DNA from: Photorhabdus noenieputensis
Lineage (GTDB): Bacteria > Pseudomonadota > Gammaproteobacteria > Enterobacterales > Enterobacteriaceae
DNA length: 64,000 bases
Assembly (NCBI RefSeq): GCF_018448935.1
Contig: NZ_RCWC01000012.1
Span: 1-64,000, forward strand
Direction of reading: 5' to 3'
Each line of letters begins with the position of its first letter. The stretch's first letter is position 1. Below, piece by piece: positions 55,764 through 63,478 of the stretch. A program made the position numbers and the translations under genes. Below the pieces are notes generated by a model that did no database searches, was not told where the DNA came from, and worked only from the letters and a program-made list of their open reading frames with translations.

Positions 55764-56444
55764 ATGGACAATAAATTAATTATTTCATCTCAAGTTATTA
55801 ATACAATGGAGTATAGTAATGATCCTTGGGCAATAAAGGATAAAGATTCACGTTTTATTTATGCCAATCAGGCATGTAAACATGTTCAAAACATTTCAAG
55901 CTCTTTTGACTACGAGGGAGTTTACGACGATGAACTTCCTTGGGGTGGTGCCGAATTTGCCAAAGAATACATCGTTCATGATCAAAAGGTGATGGAAAAA
56001 GAAGAAAGAATATGTTTGCTTTTAACACATAAATTTGGAAAAGAGCAAATTCTTTCATCTTATTTTTTTGAAAAATACCCTCTTTACCATGAAGACGGAA
56101 GTTGTATAGGAACGATATTTCATGGTTGGCAAGCCCAAGATTTCTCGTTCACTCGCCTATTTCATGGAAAACTTCCGGCGTCTATATTATTTCAACCACC
56201 GACTGATATCTTTACGCAACGGGAATGGGATGTTATTTTCCTCCTGTTACATAAGTATACCAGCAAGCAAATCGGTAGAATGTTAAATATTTCCTACCGT
56301 ACGGTTGAAACTCATATTTCACGCATATATAAACGCATTGGTACTCACTCTAGTCGTCAATTGGAAGATTATTGTCGCACCAATGATTATGATCTCTATG
56401 TACCAGAAAGGTTTGTGCATCCAGAAAGCAGAATGTTTCTTTAA
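55764..56444 (+). CDS. PAS4-LuxR solo, array member 4
   Basis: 226 residues, AGGAGTGATAAC before the ATG. Sensor of the NQACKHVQNISSSFDYEGVYDDELPWGGAEF type, with LLLTHKFGKEQ replacing the common SLETH-FGK. HTH FTQREWDVIFLLLHKYTSKQIGRMLNISYRTVETHISRIYKRIGTHSSRQLEDYC; last 40 residues identical to members 7 and 8 (NDYDLYVPERFVHPESRMFL). Begins the ~978-bp tandem period; next ORF starts 30 bp after its stop. Confidence 0.9.
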   Translation: MDNKLIISSQVINTMEYSNDPWAIKDKDSRFIYANQACKHVQNISSSFDYEGVYDDELPWGGAEFAKEYIVHDQKVMEKEERICLLLTHKFGKEQILSSYFFEKYPLYHEDGSCIGTIFHGWQAQDFSFTRLFHGKLPASILFQPPTDIFTQREWDVIFLLLHKYTSKQIGRMLNISYRTVETHISRIYKRIGTHSSRQLEDYCRTNDYDLYVPERFVHPESRMFL

Positions 56445-56474
56445 TGCTTAGATTACAAAGGAACTTTTACTAAT

Positions 56475-56708
56475 ATGAAGAAGAACTATGCAATATCACC
56501 TCAGATTATTAACACAATAGAAATGAGCAATGAATCGAGGGGAATACAGGATAGTTCTTCAATCTTTATTTACAGTAATCAGCAACAAAAAAATTTATTC
56601 ACAACTTTAAATAATCATTTAGTTATAAATGACTTTATGGACATTAACTGCCTTGAGATGGTATTGAGTTTGCCAAAGAGTTTATTATCCATACTAAAAG
56701 TTTCATAA
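56475..56708 (+). pseudogene. Truncated PAS4 mini-ORF 1 (degenerate)
   Basis: 77 residues, ribosome site AAGGAAC. The first 37 match a PAS4 start (MKKNYAISPQIINTIEMSNESRGIQDSSSIFIYSN, with Arg in place of the invariant Trp of PWGI). Then the frame shifts: in the neighbouring frame NSATKKFIHNFK, and later DGIEFAKEFIIHTKS, can be read with several stops. It is the least intact of the five mini-ORFs and retains the most sensor-coding DNA (to about codon 75). Confidence 0.6.
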
Positions 56709-56724
56709 TCAGAGGAATGATACG

Positions 56725-57402
56725 ATGAGCAGAACAATAATGATTTCACCTCAAATCATTAATACAATGGAACAAAGCAACGATCCTTGGGGAATAAAAG
56801 ATGAGAATTCATGCTTTATTTATGCCAATCAGGCATGTAAACGTATGCTCAACATTTCATGTTCTTTTGACTTTGAAGGACTTTATGATCATGAACTACC
56901 TTGGGTTGGGGCCGAATTTTCCAAAGAATACATTGCTCATGATCAAAAGGTTATGGAAAAAGAAGAAAGAGTGTGCTCCCTTGAAACTAATACATATGGG
57001 AAAAAGCAAATTCTATCATCTTACTTTTTTGAAAAGCTACCTATTTACCATGATAGCAACTGTATGGGAATTATATATCATGGTTGGCAAGCTCAGGATT
57101 TCTCACTTACCCGGCTATTTCGTGGAAAATTACCAGCAAATATTATGTTCCAACCACCGACCAATCTCTTTACTCAACGGGAATGGGATGTTATTTTCCT
57201 CATGTTACAAAATTATACTAGCAAGCAAATCGGTAGAATATTAAATCTCTCCTATCGGACTGTTGAAACCCATATCTCACGAATATATAAAAGAGTGGGT
57301 GTGCACTCTTGTTATCAATTAGAGGAATATTGCCGCACAAATGATTATGATCTCTATGTACCAGAAAGGTTTGTACATCCAAAAATCAGAATATTTTCTT
57401 AA
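56725..57402 (+). CDS. PAS4-LuxR solo, array member 5
   Basis: 225 residues, AGAGGAATGATACG before ATG, 16 bp after mini-ORF 1. Sensor type NQACKRMLNISCSFDFEGLYDHELPWVGAEFSKEY, sharing CSFDFEG with member 10. HTH FTQREWDVIFLMLQNYTSKQIGRILNLSYRTVETHISRIYKRVGVHSCYQLEEYC; end PKIRIFS is unique. One residue shorter than most (YHDSNCMG instead of YHEDGSCIG). Confidence 0.9.
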   Translation: MSRTIMISPQIINTMEQSNDPWGIKDENSCFIYANQACKRMLNISCSFDFEGLYDHELPWVGAEFSKEYIAHDQKVMEKEERVCSLETNTYGKKQILSSYFFEKLPIYHDSNCMGIIYHGWQAQDFSLTRLFRGKLPANIMFQPPTNLFTQREWDVIFLMLQNYTSKQIGRILNLSYRTVETHISRIYKRVGVHSCYQLEEYCRTNDYDLYVPERFVHPKIRIFS

Positions 57403-57431
57403 TTATTAGATTAGAAGGAGTTATCACTAAT

Positions 57432-57626
57432 ATGAAGAAGAACTATGTAATATCGTCTCAGATTATGAACACAATAGAAGTGTTCAACAAACCGTGGGGA
57501 ATACAGGATAGTTCTTCAAACTTTATCTACGGTAATTCAGCTACAAAGAAAATTATTCGTAACTTTAAACAATCATTTGATTATGAAGAGTTTTATGATC
57601 ATGCATTACCCCAAGTTATAGGATAG
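57432..57626 (+). CDS. PAS4 N-terminal mini-ORF 2
   Basis: 64 residues. Starts 29 bp after member 5 with the same GGAG-TTATCACTAAT leader used by full genes. MKKNYVISSQIMNTIEVFNKPWGIQDSSSNFIYGNSATKKIIRNFKQSFDYEEFYDHALPQVIG. It covers only the first ~60 residues of the sensor, stopping right after the position of the conserved ELPW, and has no HTH. Uniform length with mini-ORFs 3 and 4 argues that the unit was amplified as such. May be a decoy/dimer partner or simply a decayed gene copied along with its neighbour. Confidence 0.55.
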   Translation: MKKNYVISSQIMNTIEVFNKPWGIQDSSSNFIYGNSATKKIIRNFKQSFDYEEFYDHALPQVIG

Positions 57627-57700
57627 TCATGAGTTGAATTGATTATAAGGTCAAACATAAAAAACCGTATTTTAAGGCTAGAGAAAAGAGGCGTAATAGC

Positions 57701-58381
57701 ATGAAAAACAAACTAATTATTTCACCCCAAGTCATTAACACAATGAAGCAAAGTAATGAGCCCTGGGGAATCAAGGATAAAAACTCATGCTTTATTTATG
57801 TTAATCAAGCATGTAAACATGCACAAAATATTTCAAGCTCTTTTGACTATGAAGGGCTTTATGATTATGACCTTCCTTGGGATGGGGCCGAATTTGCTAA
57901 AGAACACGTGACTCAAGATAAAATAGTAATAGAAAAAGAAGAAAGAATATGTTCACTTGAAACACATCTATTTGGAAAAGAACAAATTTTGTCATCCTAT
58001 TTTTGTGAAAAATATCCACTTTACCATGAAGACGGAAGTTGTATAGGAACGATATATCATGCTTGGCAAGTTCAGGATTTCTCATTTACCCGGTTATTTC
58101 GTGGAAAACTGCCAGCATCTATTATATTTCAGCCACCGACCAATCTCTTTACTCAGCGGGAATGGGATGTTATTTTCCTTTTTCTACAAAAATATAGCAA
58201 CAAGCAAATCGGTAGAATGTTAAATATTTCCTATCGTACTGTTGAAAATCATATCTCACGCATATACCAGAGAATTGGAGTTCATTCCAGTTATCAATTG
58301 GAAGAATACTGTCGCACGCATGATTATGATCTCTATGTACCAGAAAGATTTGTACATCGAGAAAGCAGAATGTTTCCTTAA
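57701..58381 (+). CDS. PAS4-LuxR solo, array member 6
   Basis: 226 residues, AAGAGGCGTAATAGC before ATG. Sensor NQACKHAQNISSSFDYEGLYDYDLPWDGAEFAKEHVTQDK with YFCEKYP; linker HAWQVQDFS (Ala for the usual Gly). HTH KYSNKQIGRMLNISYRTVENHISRIYQRIGVHSSYQLEEYC, an Asn-His variant (VENH) shared with members 11 and 12. Ends HRESRMFP. Confidence 0.9.
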   Translation: MKNKLIISPQVINTMKQSNEPWGIKDKNSCFIYVNQACKHAQNISSSFDYEGLYDYDLPWDGAEFAKEHVTQDKIVIEKEERICSLETHLFGKEQILSSYFCEKYPLYHEDGSCIGTIYHAWQVQDFSFTRLFRGKLPASIIFQPPTNLFTQREWDVIFLFLQKYSNKQIGRMLNISYRTVENHISRIYQRIGVHSSYQLEEYCRTHDYDLYVPERFVHRESRMFP

Positions 58382-58410
58382 CCCTTAGATTATAGAGGAG
58401 TTCTACTAAT

Positions 58411-58605
58411 ATGAAAAAGAACTATATAATATCACCTCAGGTTATTAACGTAATAGAAATGAGCAATGAACCGTGGGGAATACAGAATAGTTCTTCAAAT
58501 TCTATCTACGATAATTTAGCTACAAAGAGATTCACTCGTGATTTTAAACAACCATTTTATTATAAAGGATTTTATAATCACGCATTATCCTATATCATGG
58601 GATAG
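58411..58605 (+). CDS. PAS4 N-terminal mini-ORF 3
   Basis: 64 residues, MKKNYIISPQVINVIEMSNEPWGIQNSSSNSIYDNLATKRFTRDFKQPFYYKGFYNHALSYIMG. Its sequence is the most diverged of the mini-ORFs (Tyr for Asp in YYKG, Asp for Gly in IYDN) while keeping the open frame and length, though the start remains well placed (AGAGGAGTTCTACTAAT). Located 29 bp after member 6 and 74 bp before member 7. Confidence 0.5.
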   Translation: MKKNYIISPQVINVIEMSNEPWGIQNSSSNSIYDNLATKRFTRDFKQPFYYKGFYNHALSYIMG

Positions 58606-58679
58606 TCGTGAATTAAAGTGATTATAAGATTAAACATCAATAATCGAATTTTAAGGCTAGAAACAATAGGAGTGATAAC

Positions 58680-59363
58680 ATGGATAATGAATTAATTATT
58701 TCGCCTCAAGTGATTAATACAATGGAGCAGAGTAATGATCCTTGGGGAATAAAAGATAAGAATTCATGCTTTATTTACGGTAATTCAGCAACAAAACAGT
58801 TCATTCATGATTTTAAAAAATCATTTGATTATGAAGGACTTTATGATGATGAGCTCAATTGGGATGGAGCTGAATTTGCAAAAGAATTTATCGCTCATGA
58901 TAAAAGTGTAATGGAAAGAGGAGGAAGAGTATGTTCGCTTGAAACACATCTGTTTGGCAAAGACAAATTTCTATCGTCTTACTTTTGTGAAAAAACCCCT
59001 ATTTACCATGATAACGGGGATTGTATAGGAACTATATATCATATGTGGAAAGCCCAAGACTTCTCATTCACCCGACTATTTCATGGAAAACTGCCTGCAT
59101 CTATATTATTTCAACCACCGACCGATCTCTTTACCCAACGGGAATGGGATGTTATTTTCCTCATGTTACAAAAATATACCAGTAAACAAATCGGTAGAAT
59201 GTTAAATATTTCCTATCGTACGGTTGAAACTCATATTTCACGCATATATAAACGCATTGGTGTTCACTCTAGTCGTCAATTGGAAGATTATTGTCGCACC
59301 AATGATTATGATCTCTATGTACCAGAAAGGTTTGTGCATCCAGAAAGCAGAATGTTTCTTTAA
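58680..59363 (+). CDS. PAS4-LuxR solo, array member 7
   Basis: 227 residues, AGGAGTGATAAC leader. Sensor of the ATK type: GNSATKQFIHDFKKSFDYEGLYDDELNWDGAEF, with Asn replacing Pro in the usual LPW, plus MERGGRVCSLETHLFGKDKFLSSYFCEKTP and HMWKAQDFS. From KAQDFSFTRLFHGKLPASILFQPPTDLFTQREW to the C-terminus it is identical to member 8, about 100 residues, while the sensors differ, a sign of gene conversion. Confidence 0.9.
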   Translation: MDNELIISPQVINTMEQSNDPWGIKDKNSCFIYGNSATKQFIHDFKKSFDYEGLYDDELNWDGAEFAKEFIAHDKSVMERGGRVCSLETHLFGKDKFLSSYFCEKTPIYHDNGDCIGTIYHMWKAQDFSFTRLFHGKLPASILFQPPTDLFTQREWDVIFLMLQKYTSKQIGRMLNISYRTVETHISRIYKRIGVHSSRQLEDYCRTNDYDLYVPERFVHPESRMFL

Positions 59364-59393
59364 CGTTTAGATTATAGAGGAGCTTTTACTGAT

Positions 59394-59588
59394 ATGAAAA
59401 AGAACTATGCAATATCGTCTCAGATTATGAACACAATAGAAGTGTTCAACAAACCGTGGGGAATACAGGATAGTTCTTCAAGCTTTATCTACAGTAATTC
59501 AGCTACAAAGAAAATTATTCGTAACTTTAAACAACCATTTGATTATGAGGCGGTTTATGATCACACATTATCCCATATCATGGGATAA
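59394..59588 (+). CDS. PAS4 N-terminal mini-ORF 4
   Basis: 64 residues, MKKNYAISSQIMNTIEVFNKPWGIQDSSSSFIYSNSATKKIIRNFKQPFDYEAVYDHTLSHIMG. Leader AGAGGAGCTTTTACTGAT is identical to that of mini-ORF 5. Differs from mini-ORF 5 by only a few residues. After its stop, CGTGAGTTAAATTGATTATA repeats the 3' end of the member 3 gene. Confidence 0.55.
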   Translation: MKKNYAISSQIMNTIEVFNKPWGIQDSSSSFIYSNSATKKIIRNFKQPFDYEAVYDHTLSHIMG

Positions 59589-59659
59589 TCGTGAGTTAAA
59601 TTGATTATAAGATCAAACATCAATAATCGAATTTTAAGGCAAAGAAGAGGAATAATACT

Positions 59660-60337
59660 ATGAATAGCAAGATAATCTCATCACAAGTCATTAACACCAT
59701 GCAGCAAAGTAACGAACCTTGGGCAATCAAAGACAAAAACTCATGTTGGATTTTTGGTAATTTAGCATTTAGACAAATCCAAAATCTCCCAGACTTATTT
59801 GATTATGAAGGGAAATATGATAATGAACTCCCCTGGAACGGGGCTGAATTTGCAAAGGAATTCGTTATTCACGATAAAAATGTTATGAAACAAGAGAAAA
59901 GAATATGCTCACTTGAAACACATACATATGGAAAAGATAAATTTCTATCATCTTATTTTTCGGAAAAATATCCAATCTATAATGATGAAAACGAATGTAT
60001 CGGTATCTTTATTCATGGATGGAAAGCCCAAGATTTCTCATTCACTCGCCTATTTCATGGAAAACTTCCGGCATCTATATTATTTCAACCACCGACTGAT
60101 CTCTTTACTCAACGAGAATGGGATGTTATTTTCCTGATGTTACAAAAGTATACCAGTAAGCAAATCGGTAGAATGTTAAATATTTCCTATCGTACGGTTG
60201 AAACTCATATTTCACGCATATATAAACGGATTGGTGTTCACTCTAGTCGTCAATTGGAAGATTATTGTCGCACCAATGATTATGATCTCTATGTACCAGA
60301 AAGGTTTGTGCATCCAGAAAGCAGAATGTTTCTTTAA
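59660..60337 (+). CDS. PAS4-LuxR solo, array member 8
   Basis: 225 residues, AGAGGAATAATACT leader. A third sensor type, NLAFRQIQNLPDLFDYEGKYDNELPWNGAEFAKEFVIHDKNVMKQEKRICSLETHTYGKDKFLSSYFSEKYPIYNDENECIGIFIHGWKAQDFS, closer to member 1 than to its neighbours. The HTH half is identical to member 7. A chimera of a distant sensor and the common output domain. Confidence 0.9.
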   Translation: MNSKIISSQVINTMQQSNEPWAIKDKNSCWIFGNLAFRQIQNLPDLFDYEGKYDNELPWNGAEFAKEFVIHDKNVMKQEKRICSLETHTYGKDKFLSSYFSEKYPIYNDENECIGIFIHGWKAQDFSFTRLFHGKLPASILFQPPTDLFTQREWDVIFLMLQKYTSKQIGRMLNISYRTVETHISRIYKRIGVHSSRQLEDYCRTNDYDLYVPERFVHPESRMFL

Positions 60338-60367
60338 CGTTTAGATTATAGAGGAGCTTTTACTGAT

Positions 60368-60550
60368 ATGAAAAAGAACTATGCAATATCGTCTCAGATT
60401 ATGAACACAATAGAAGTGTTCAATAAACCGTGGGGAATACAGGATAGTTCTTCAAACTTTATCTACAGTAATTCAGCTACAAAGAAAATTATTCGTAACT
60501 TTAAACAATCATTTGATTATGAAGAGTTTTATGATCATACATTACTTTAG
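60368..60550 (+). CDS. PAS4 N-terminal mini-ORF 5
   Basis: 60 residues, as mini-ORF 4 but ending ...EEFYDHTLL four codons earlier by a TAG-creating change. The bases beyond still read LMGW, as in the other mini-ORFs. An 86-bp spacer follows before member 9. Confidence 0.5.
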   Translation: MKKNYAISSQIMNTIEVFNKPWGIQDSSSNFIYSNSATKKIIRNFKQSFDYEEFYDHTLL

Positions 60551-60636
60551 CTTATGGGATGGCCATGAATTAAATTGATTATAAGATCAAACATAAAAAA
60601 ACGAATTTTAAGGCTAGAGAAAAGAGGAGTGATAAC

Positions 60637-61320
60637 ATGGACAATAAACTAATTATTACACCGCAAGTCATTAACACAATGAAACAAAGTAATGAGCCTT
60701 GGGGAATAAGAGATAAAAACTCATGTTTTGTTTATGGTAATTCAGCAACAAAAAAATTTATTCATAATTTTAAAGAATCATTTGATTATGAAGGATTTTA
60801 TGATCATGAATTGCCTTGGGATGGAGCCGAATTCGCCAAAGAGTACATCACTCATGATCAAAAAGTAATAGAAAAAGAAGAAAGAGTATGTTCACTCATA
60901 ACATGTACATTTGGAAAAAAACAAATTCTTTCATCTTATTTTTTTGAAAAATACCCTTTTTATCATGAAGATGGAAGCTGTATAGGAACGATATATCATG
61001 GTTGGCAAGCTCAGGATTTTTCATTTACCCGGTTATTTCACGGAAAACTGCCAGCCAATATTATATTCCAGCCACCGACCGATCTCTTTACCCAACGGGA
61101 ATGGGATGTTATTTTCCTGATGTTACAAAAGTATACCAGTAAGCAAATCGGTAGAATGTTAAATATTTCCTACCGTACGGTTGAAACTCATATTTCACGC
61201 ATATATAAACGCATTGGTGCTCACTCTAATCGTCAGTTGGAAGAATATTGCCGCACCAATGATTATGATCTCTATGTGCCAAAAAGATTTGTGCAGCCTG
61301 GAAGCAGAATGTTTCCTTAA
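60637..61320 (+). CDS. PAS4-LuxR solo, array member 9
   Basis: 227 residues, AGAGGAGTGATAAC leader. ATK-type sensor GNSATKKFIHNFKESFDYEGFYDHELPWDG, with SLITCTFGKKQ. HTH KYTSKQIGRMLNISYRTVETHISRIYKRIGAHSNRQLEEYC; end VPKRFVQPGSRMFP (Gln-Pro-Gly instead of His-Pro-Glu). Last full gene preceded by a mini-ORF; from here the genes follow each other directly at 28-30 bp. Confidence 0.9.
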   Translation: MDNKLIITPQVINTMKQSNEPWGIRDKNSCFVYGNSATKKFIHNFKESFDYEGFYDHELPWDGAEFAKEYITHDQKVIEKEERVCSLITCTFGKKQILSSYFFEKYPFYHEDGSCIGTIYHGWQAQDFSFTRLFHGKLPANIIFQPPTDLFTQREWDVIFLMLQKYTSKQIGRMLNISYRTVETHISRIYKRIGAHSNRQLEEYCRTNDYDLYVPKRFVQPGSRMFP

Positions 61321-61348
61321 CCATTATATTAATAGGAGTTCTACTAAT

Positions 61349-62029
61349 ATGAAAAAGAACTATGTAATATCACCTCAAATTATTAATACAATGGATCAAA
61401 GTAATGCCCCCTGGGCAATAAAGGATAAAAATTCATGCCACATTTATGTCAATCAGGCATGTAAACGTATTCTCAATATTTCATGTTCTTTTGATTTTGA
61501 AGGACTTTATGATCATGAATTACCCTGGGATGGGGCCGAATTTGCCAAAGAGTACATAGCTCATGATCGAAAAGTGATGGAAAAGGAAGAAAGAGTATGT
61601 TTGTTTCTAACACATACTTTTGGGAAAGAACAAATTCTTTCATCTTATTTTTTTGAAAAATACCCTCTTTATCATGAAGACGGAAGCTGTATGGGAACGA
61701 TATATCATGGTTGGCCAGCTCAGGATTTCTCATTCACCCGGCTATTTCATGGAAAATTGCCAGCCAACATTATGTTCCAACCACCGACCAATCTCTTTAC
61801 CCAACGGGAATGGGATGTTATTTTCCTCCTGTTACAAAAATATACCAGTAAGCAAATCGGTAGAATGTTAAATCTTTCCTATCGTACGGTTGAAACCCAT
61901 ATCTCACGCATATATAAACGGATTGGCGTTCGCTCTAGTCGTCAATTAGAAGAATATTGTCGCGCGAATGATTATGATCTCTATGTACCAGAAAGGTTTG
62001 TGCATCGAGAAACCAGAATGTTCCTTTAA
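61349..62029 (+). CDS. PAS4-LuxR solo, array member 10
   Basis: 226 residues from the ATG at 61349 (AATAGGAGTTCTACTAAT). The open frame extends back to 61181 inside member 9 but that is read-through without support. Sensor VNQACKRILNISCSFDFEGLYDHELPWDG, almost that of member 5, with SNAPWAIKDKNSCHIY and LFLTHTFGKEQ. HTH KYTSKQIGRMLNLSYRTVETHISRIYKRIGVRSSRQLEEYCRAND. Confidence 0.9.
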   Translation: MKKNYVISPQIINTMDQSNAPWAIKDKNSCHIYVNQACKRILNISCSFDFEGLYDHELPWDGAEFAKEYIAHDRKVMEKEERVCLFLTHTFGKEQILSSYFFEKYPLYHEDGSCMGTIYHGWPAQDFSFTRLFHGKLPANIMFQPPTNLFTQREWDVIFLLLQKYTSKQIGRMLNLSYRTVETHISRIYKRIGVRSSRQLEEYCRANDYDLYVPERFVHRETRMFL

Positions 62030-62058
62030 CCCTTAGATTAAAAGGAGTTCTACTAATT

Positions 62059-62739
62059 ATGAAAAAGAATTATGTCATCTCACCTCAGGTTATTAACACT
62101 ATGGAGCAAAGTAATGAACCCTGGGGAATAAAAGACAAGAACTCATGCTTTATTTATGCCAATCGAGCATGTAAACATGTTCAGAATATTTCAAGCTCTT
62201 TTGACTATGAGGGGCTTTATGATTATGACCTTCCCTGGAATGGAGCCGAATTTGCTAAAGAATTCATGATTCACGATAAAATGGTGATGGAGAAAGAAGA
62301 GAGGATGCGTTCACTTATAACACATGTACATGGAAAAGAACAAATTCTTTCATCTTATTTTTTTGAAAAATATCCTTTTTATCATGAAGACGGAAGCTGT
62401 ATAGGAACGATATATCATGGTTGGCAAGTTCAGGATTTCTCATTCACCCGGCTATTTCGTGGAAAATTGCCAGCAAATATTATGTTCCAGCCACCGACCG
62501 CCCTCTTTACCCAACGGGAATGGGATATTATTTTCCTCATGTTGCAAAAGTATAACAATAAGCAAATCGGTAGAATGTTAAATATTTCCTATCGTACTGT
62601 TGAAAATCACATCTCTCGTATATATAAACGCACTGGTGTTCACTCTAGCCATCAATTGGAAGAATATTGTCGTACCAATGATTATGATCTCTATGTACCA
62701 GAAAGATTTGTGCACCCAGAAACCAAAATGTTTCCTTAA
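62059..62739 (+). CDS. PAS4-LuxR solo, array member 11
   Basis: 226 residues, AAGGAGTTCTACTAATT leader. Sensor ANRACKHVQNISSSFDYEGLYDYDLPWNGAEFAKEFMIHDK with RSLITHVHGKEQ. HTH ALFTQREWDIIFLMLQKYNNKQIGRMLNISYRTVENHISRIYKRTGVHSSHQLEEYC. Ends PETKMFP. 29-bp spacers on both sides suggest co-transcription with members 10 and 12. Confidence 0.9.
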   Translation: MKKNYVISPQVINTMEQSNEPWGIKDKNSCFIYANRACKHVQNISSSFDYEGLYDYDLPWNGAEFAKEFMIHDKMVMEKEERMRSLITHVHGKEQILSSYFFEKYPFYHEDGSCIGTIYHGWQVQDFSFTRLFRGKLPANIMFQPPTALFTQREWDIIFLMLQKYNNKQIGRMLNISYRTVENHISRIYKRTGVHSSHQLEEYCRTNDYDLYVPERFVHPETKMFP

Positions 62740-62767
62740 CCATTAGATCAAAAGGAGTTCTACTAAT

Positions 62768-63448
62768 ATGAAAAAGAACTATTTAATATCACCTCAGGTT
62801 ATTAATACAATGGAGCTGAGTAACGAGCCTTGGGGAATAAAAGATGAAAACACACGCTATATTTATGTCAATCAGGCATGTAAGCGTCTTCAAAATATTT
62901 CAAGTTCTTTTGACTATGAGGGGCTTTATGAGCATGAATTGCCCTGGGCTGGAGCCGAATTTGCCAAAGAATATATGGCCCATGATAGAAAAGTGGTAGA
63001 ACAGGAAAAAAGAATATGTTCACTTGAGACACATGTACATGGAAAAGAACAAATTCTATCATCCTACTTTTTTGCAAAATATCCTCTTTATCATGAAGAC
63101 GGGAGCTGTATGGGCATTATATATCATGGTTGGCAAGCTCAGGATTTTTCATTTACCCGGTTATTTCGCGGAAAACTGCCAGCATCTATTATGTTCCAAC
63201 CACCGACCAATCTCTTTACTCAACGGGAGTGGGATGTTATTTTCCTTTTTTTACAAAAATATAACAGCAAGCAAATCGGTAGAATATTAAATATTTCTTA
63301 TCGTACGGTTGAAAATCATATCTCACGTATATACCAAAGAATTGGAGTTCATTCCAGTTATCAATTGGAAGAATACTGTCGTACCAATGATTATGATCTC
63401 TATGTACCAGAAAGATTTGTGCACCCAGAAAGCAGAATGTTTCCTTAA
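62768..63448 (+). CDS. PAS4-LuxR solo, array member 12
   Basis: 226 residues, AAAAGGAGTTCTACTAAT leader. Sensor VNQACKRLQNISSSFDYEGLYEHELPWAGAEFAKEYMAHDRKVVEQEKRICSLETHVHGKEQILSSYFFAKYP. HTH KYNSKQIGRILNISYRTVENHISRIYQRIGVHSSYQLEEYC, ending PESRMFP. Member 13 shares its VNQACKRLQ sensor, so these two are the closest neighbours in sequence. Confidence 0.9.
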   Translation: MKKNYLISPQVINTMELSNEPWGIKDENTRYIYVNQACKRLQNISSSFDYEGLYEHELPWAGAEFAKEYMAHDRKVVEQEKRICSLETHVHGKEQILSSYFFAKYPLYHEDGSCMGIIYHGWQAQDFSFTRLFRGKLPASIMFQPPTNLFTQREWDVIFLFLQKYNSKQIGRILNISYRTVENHISRIYQRIGVHSSYQLEEYCRTNDYDLYVPERFVHPESRMFP

Positions 63449-63478
63449 TTCTTAGGTTAAAAAGGAGCTCTCACTAAT

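Noticed and set aside
61181-61348. N-terminal extension of array member 10
   Set aside because: It lies in another frame of member 9 and lacks a ribosome site; all family members start at MKKNY-like sequence.
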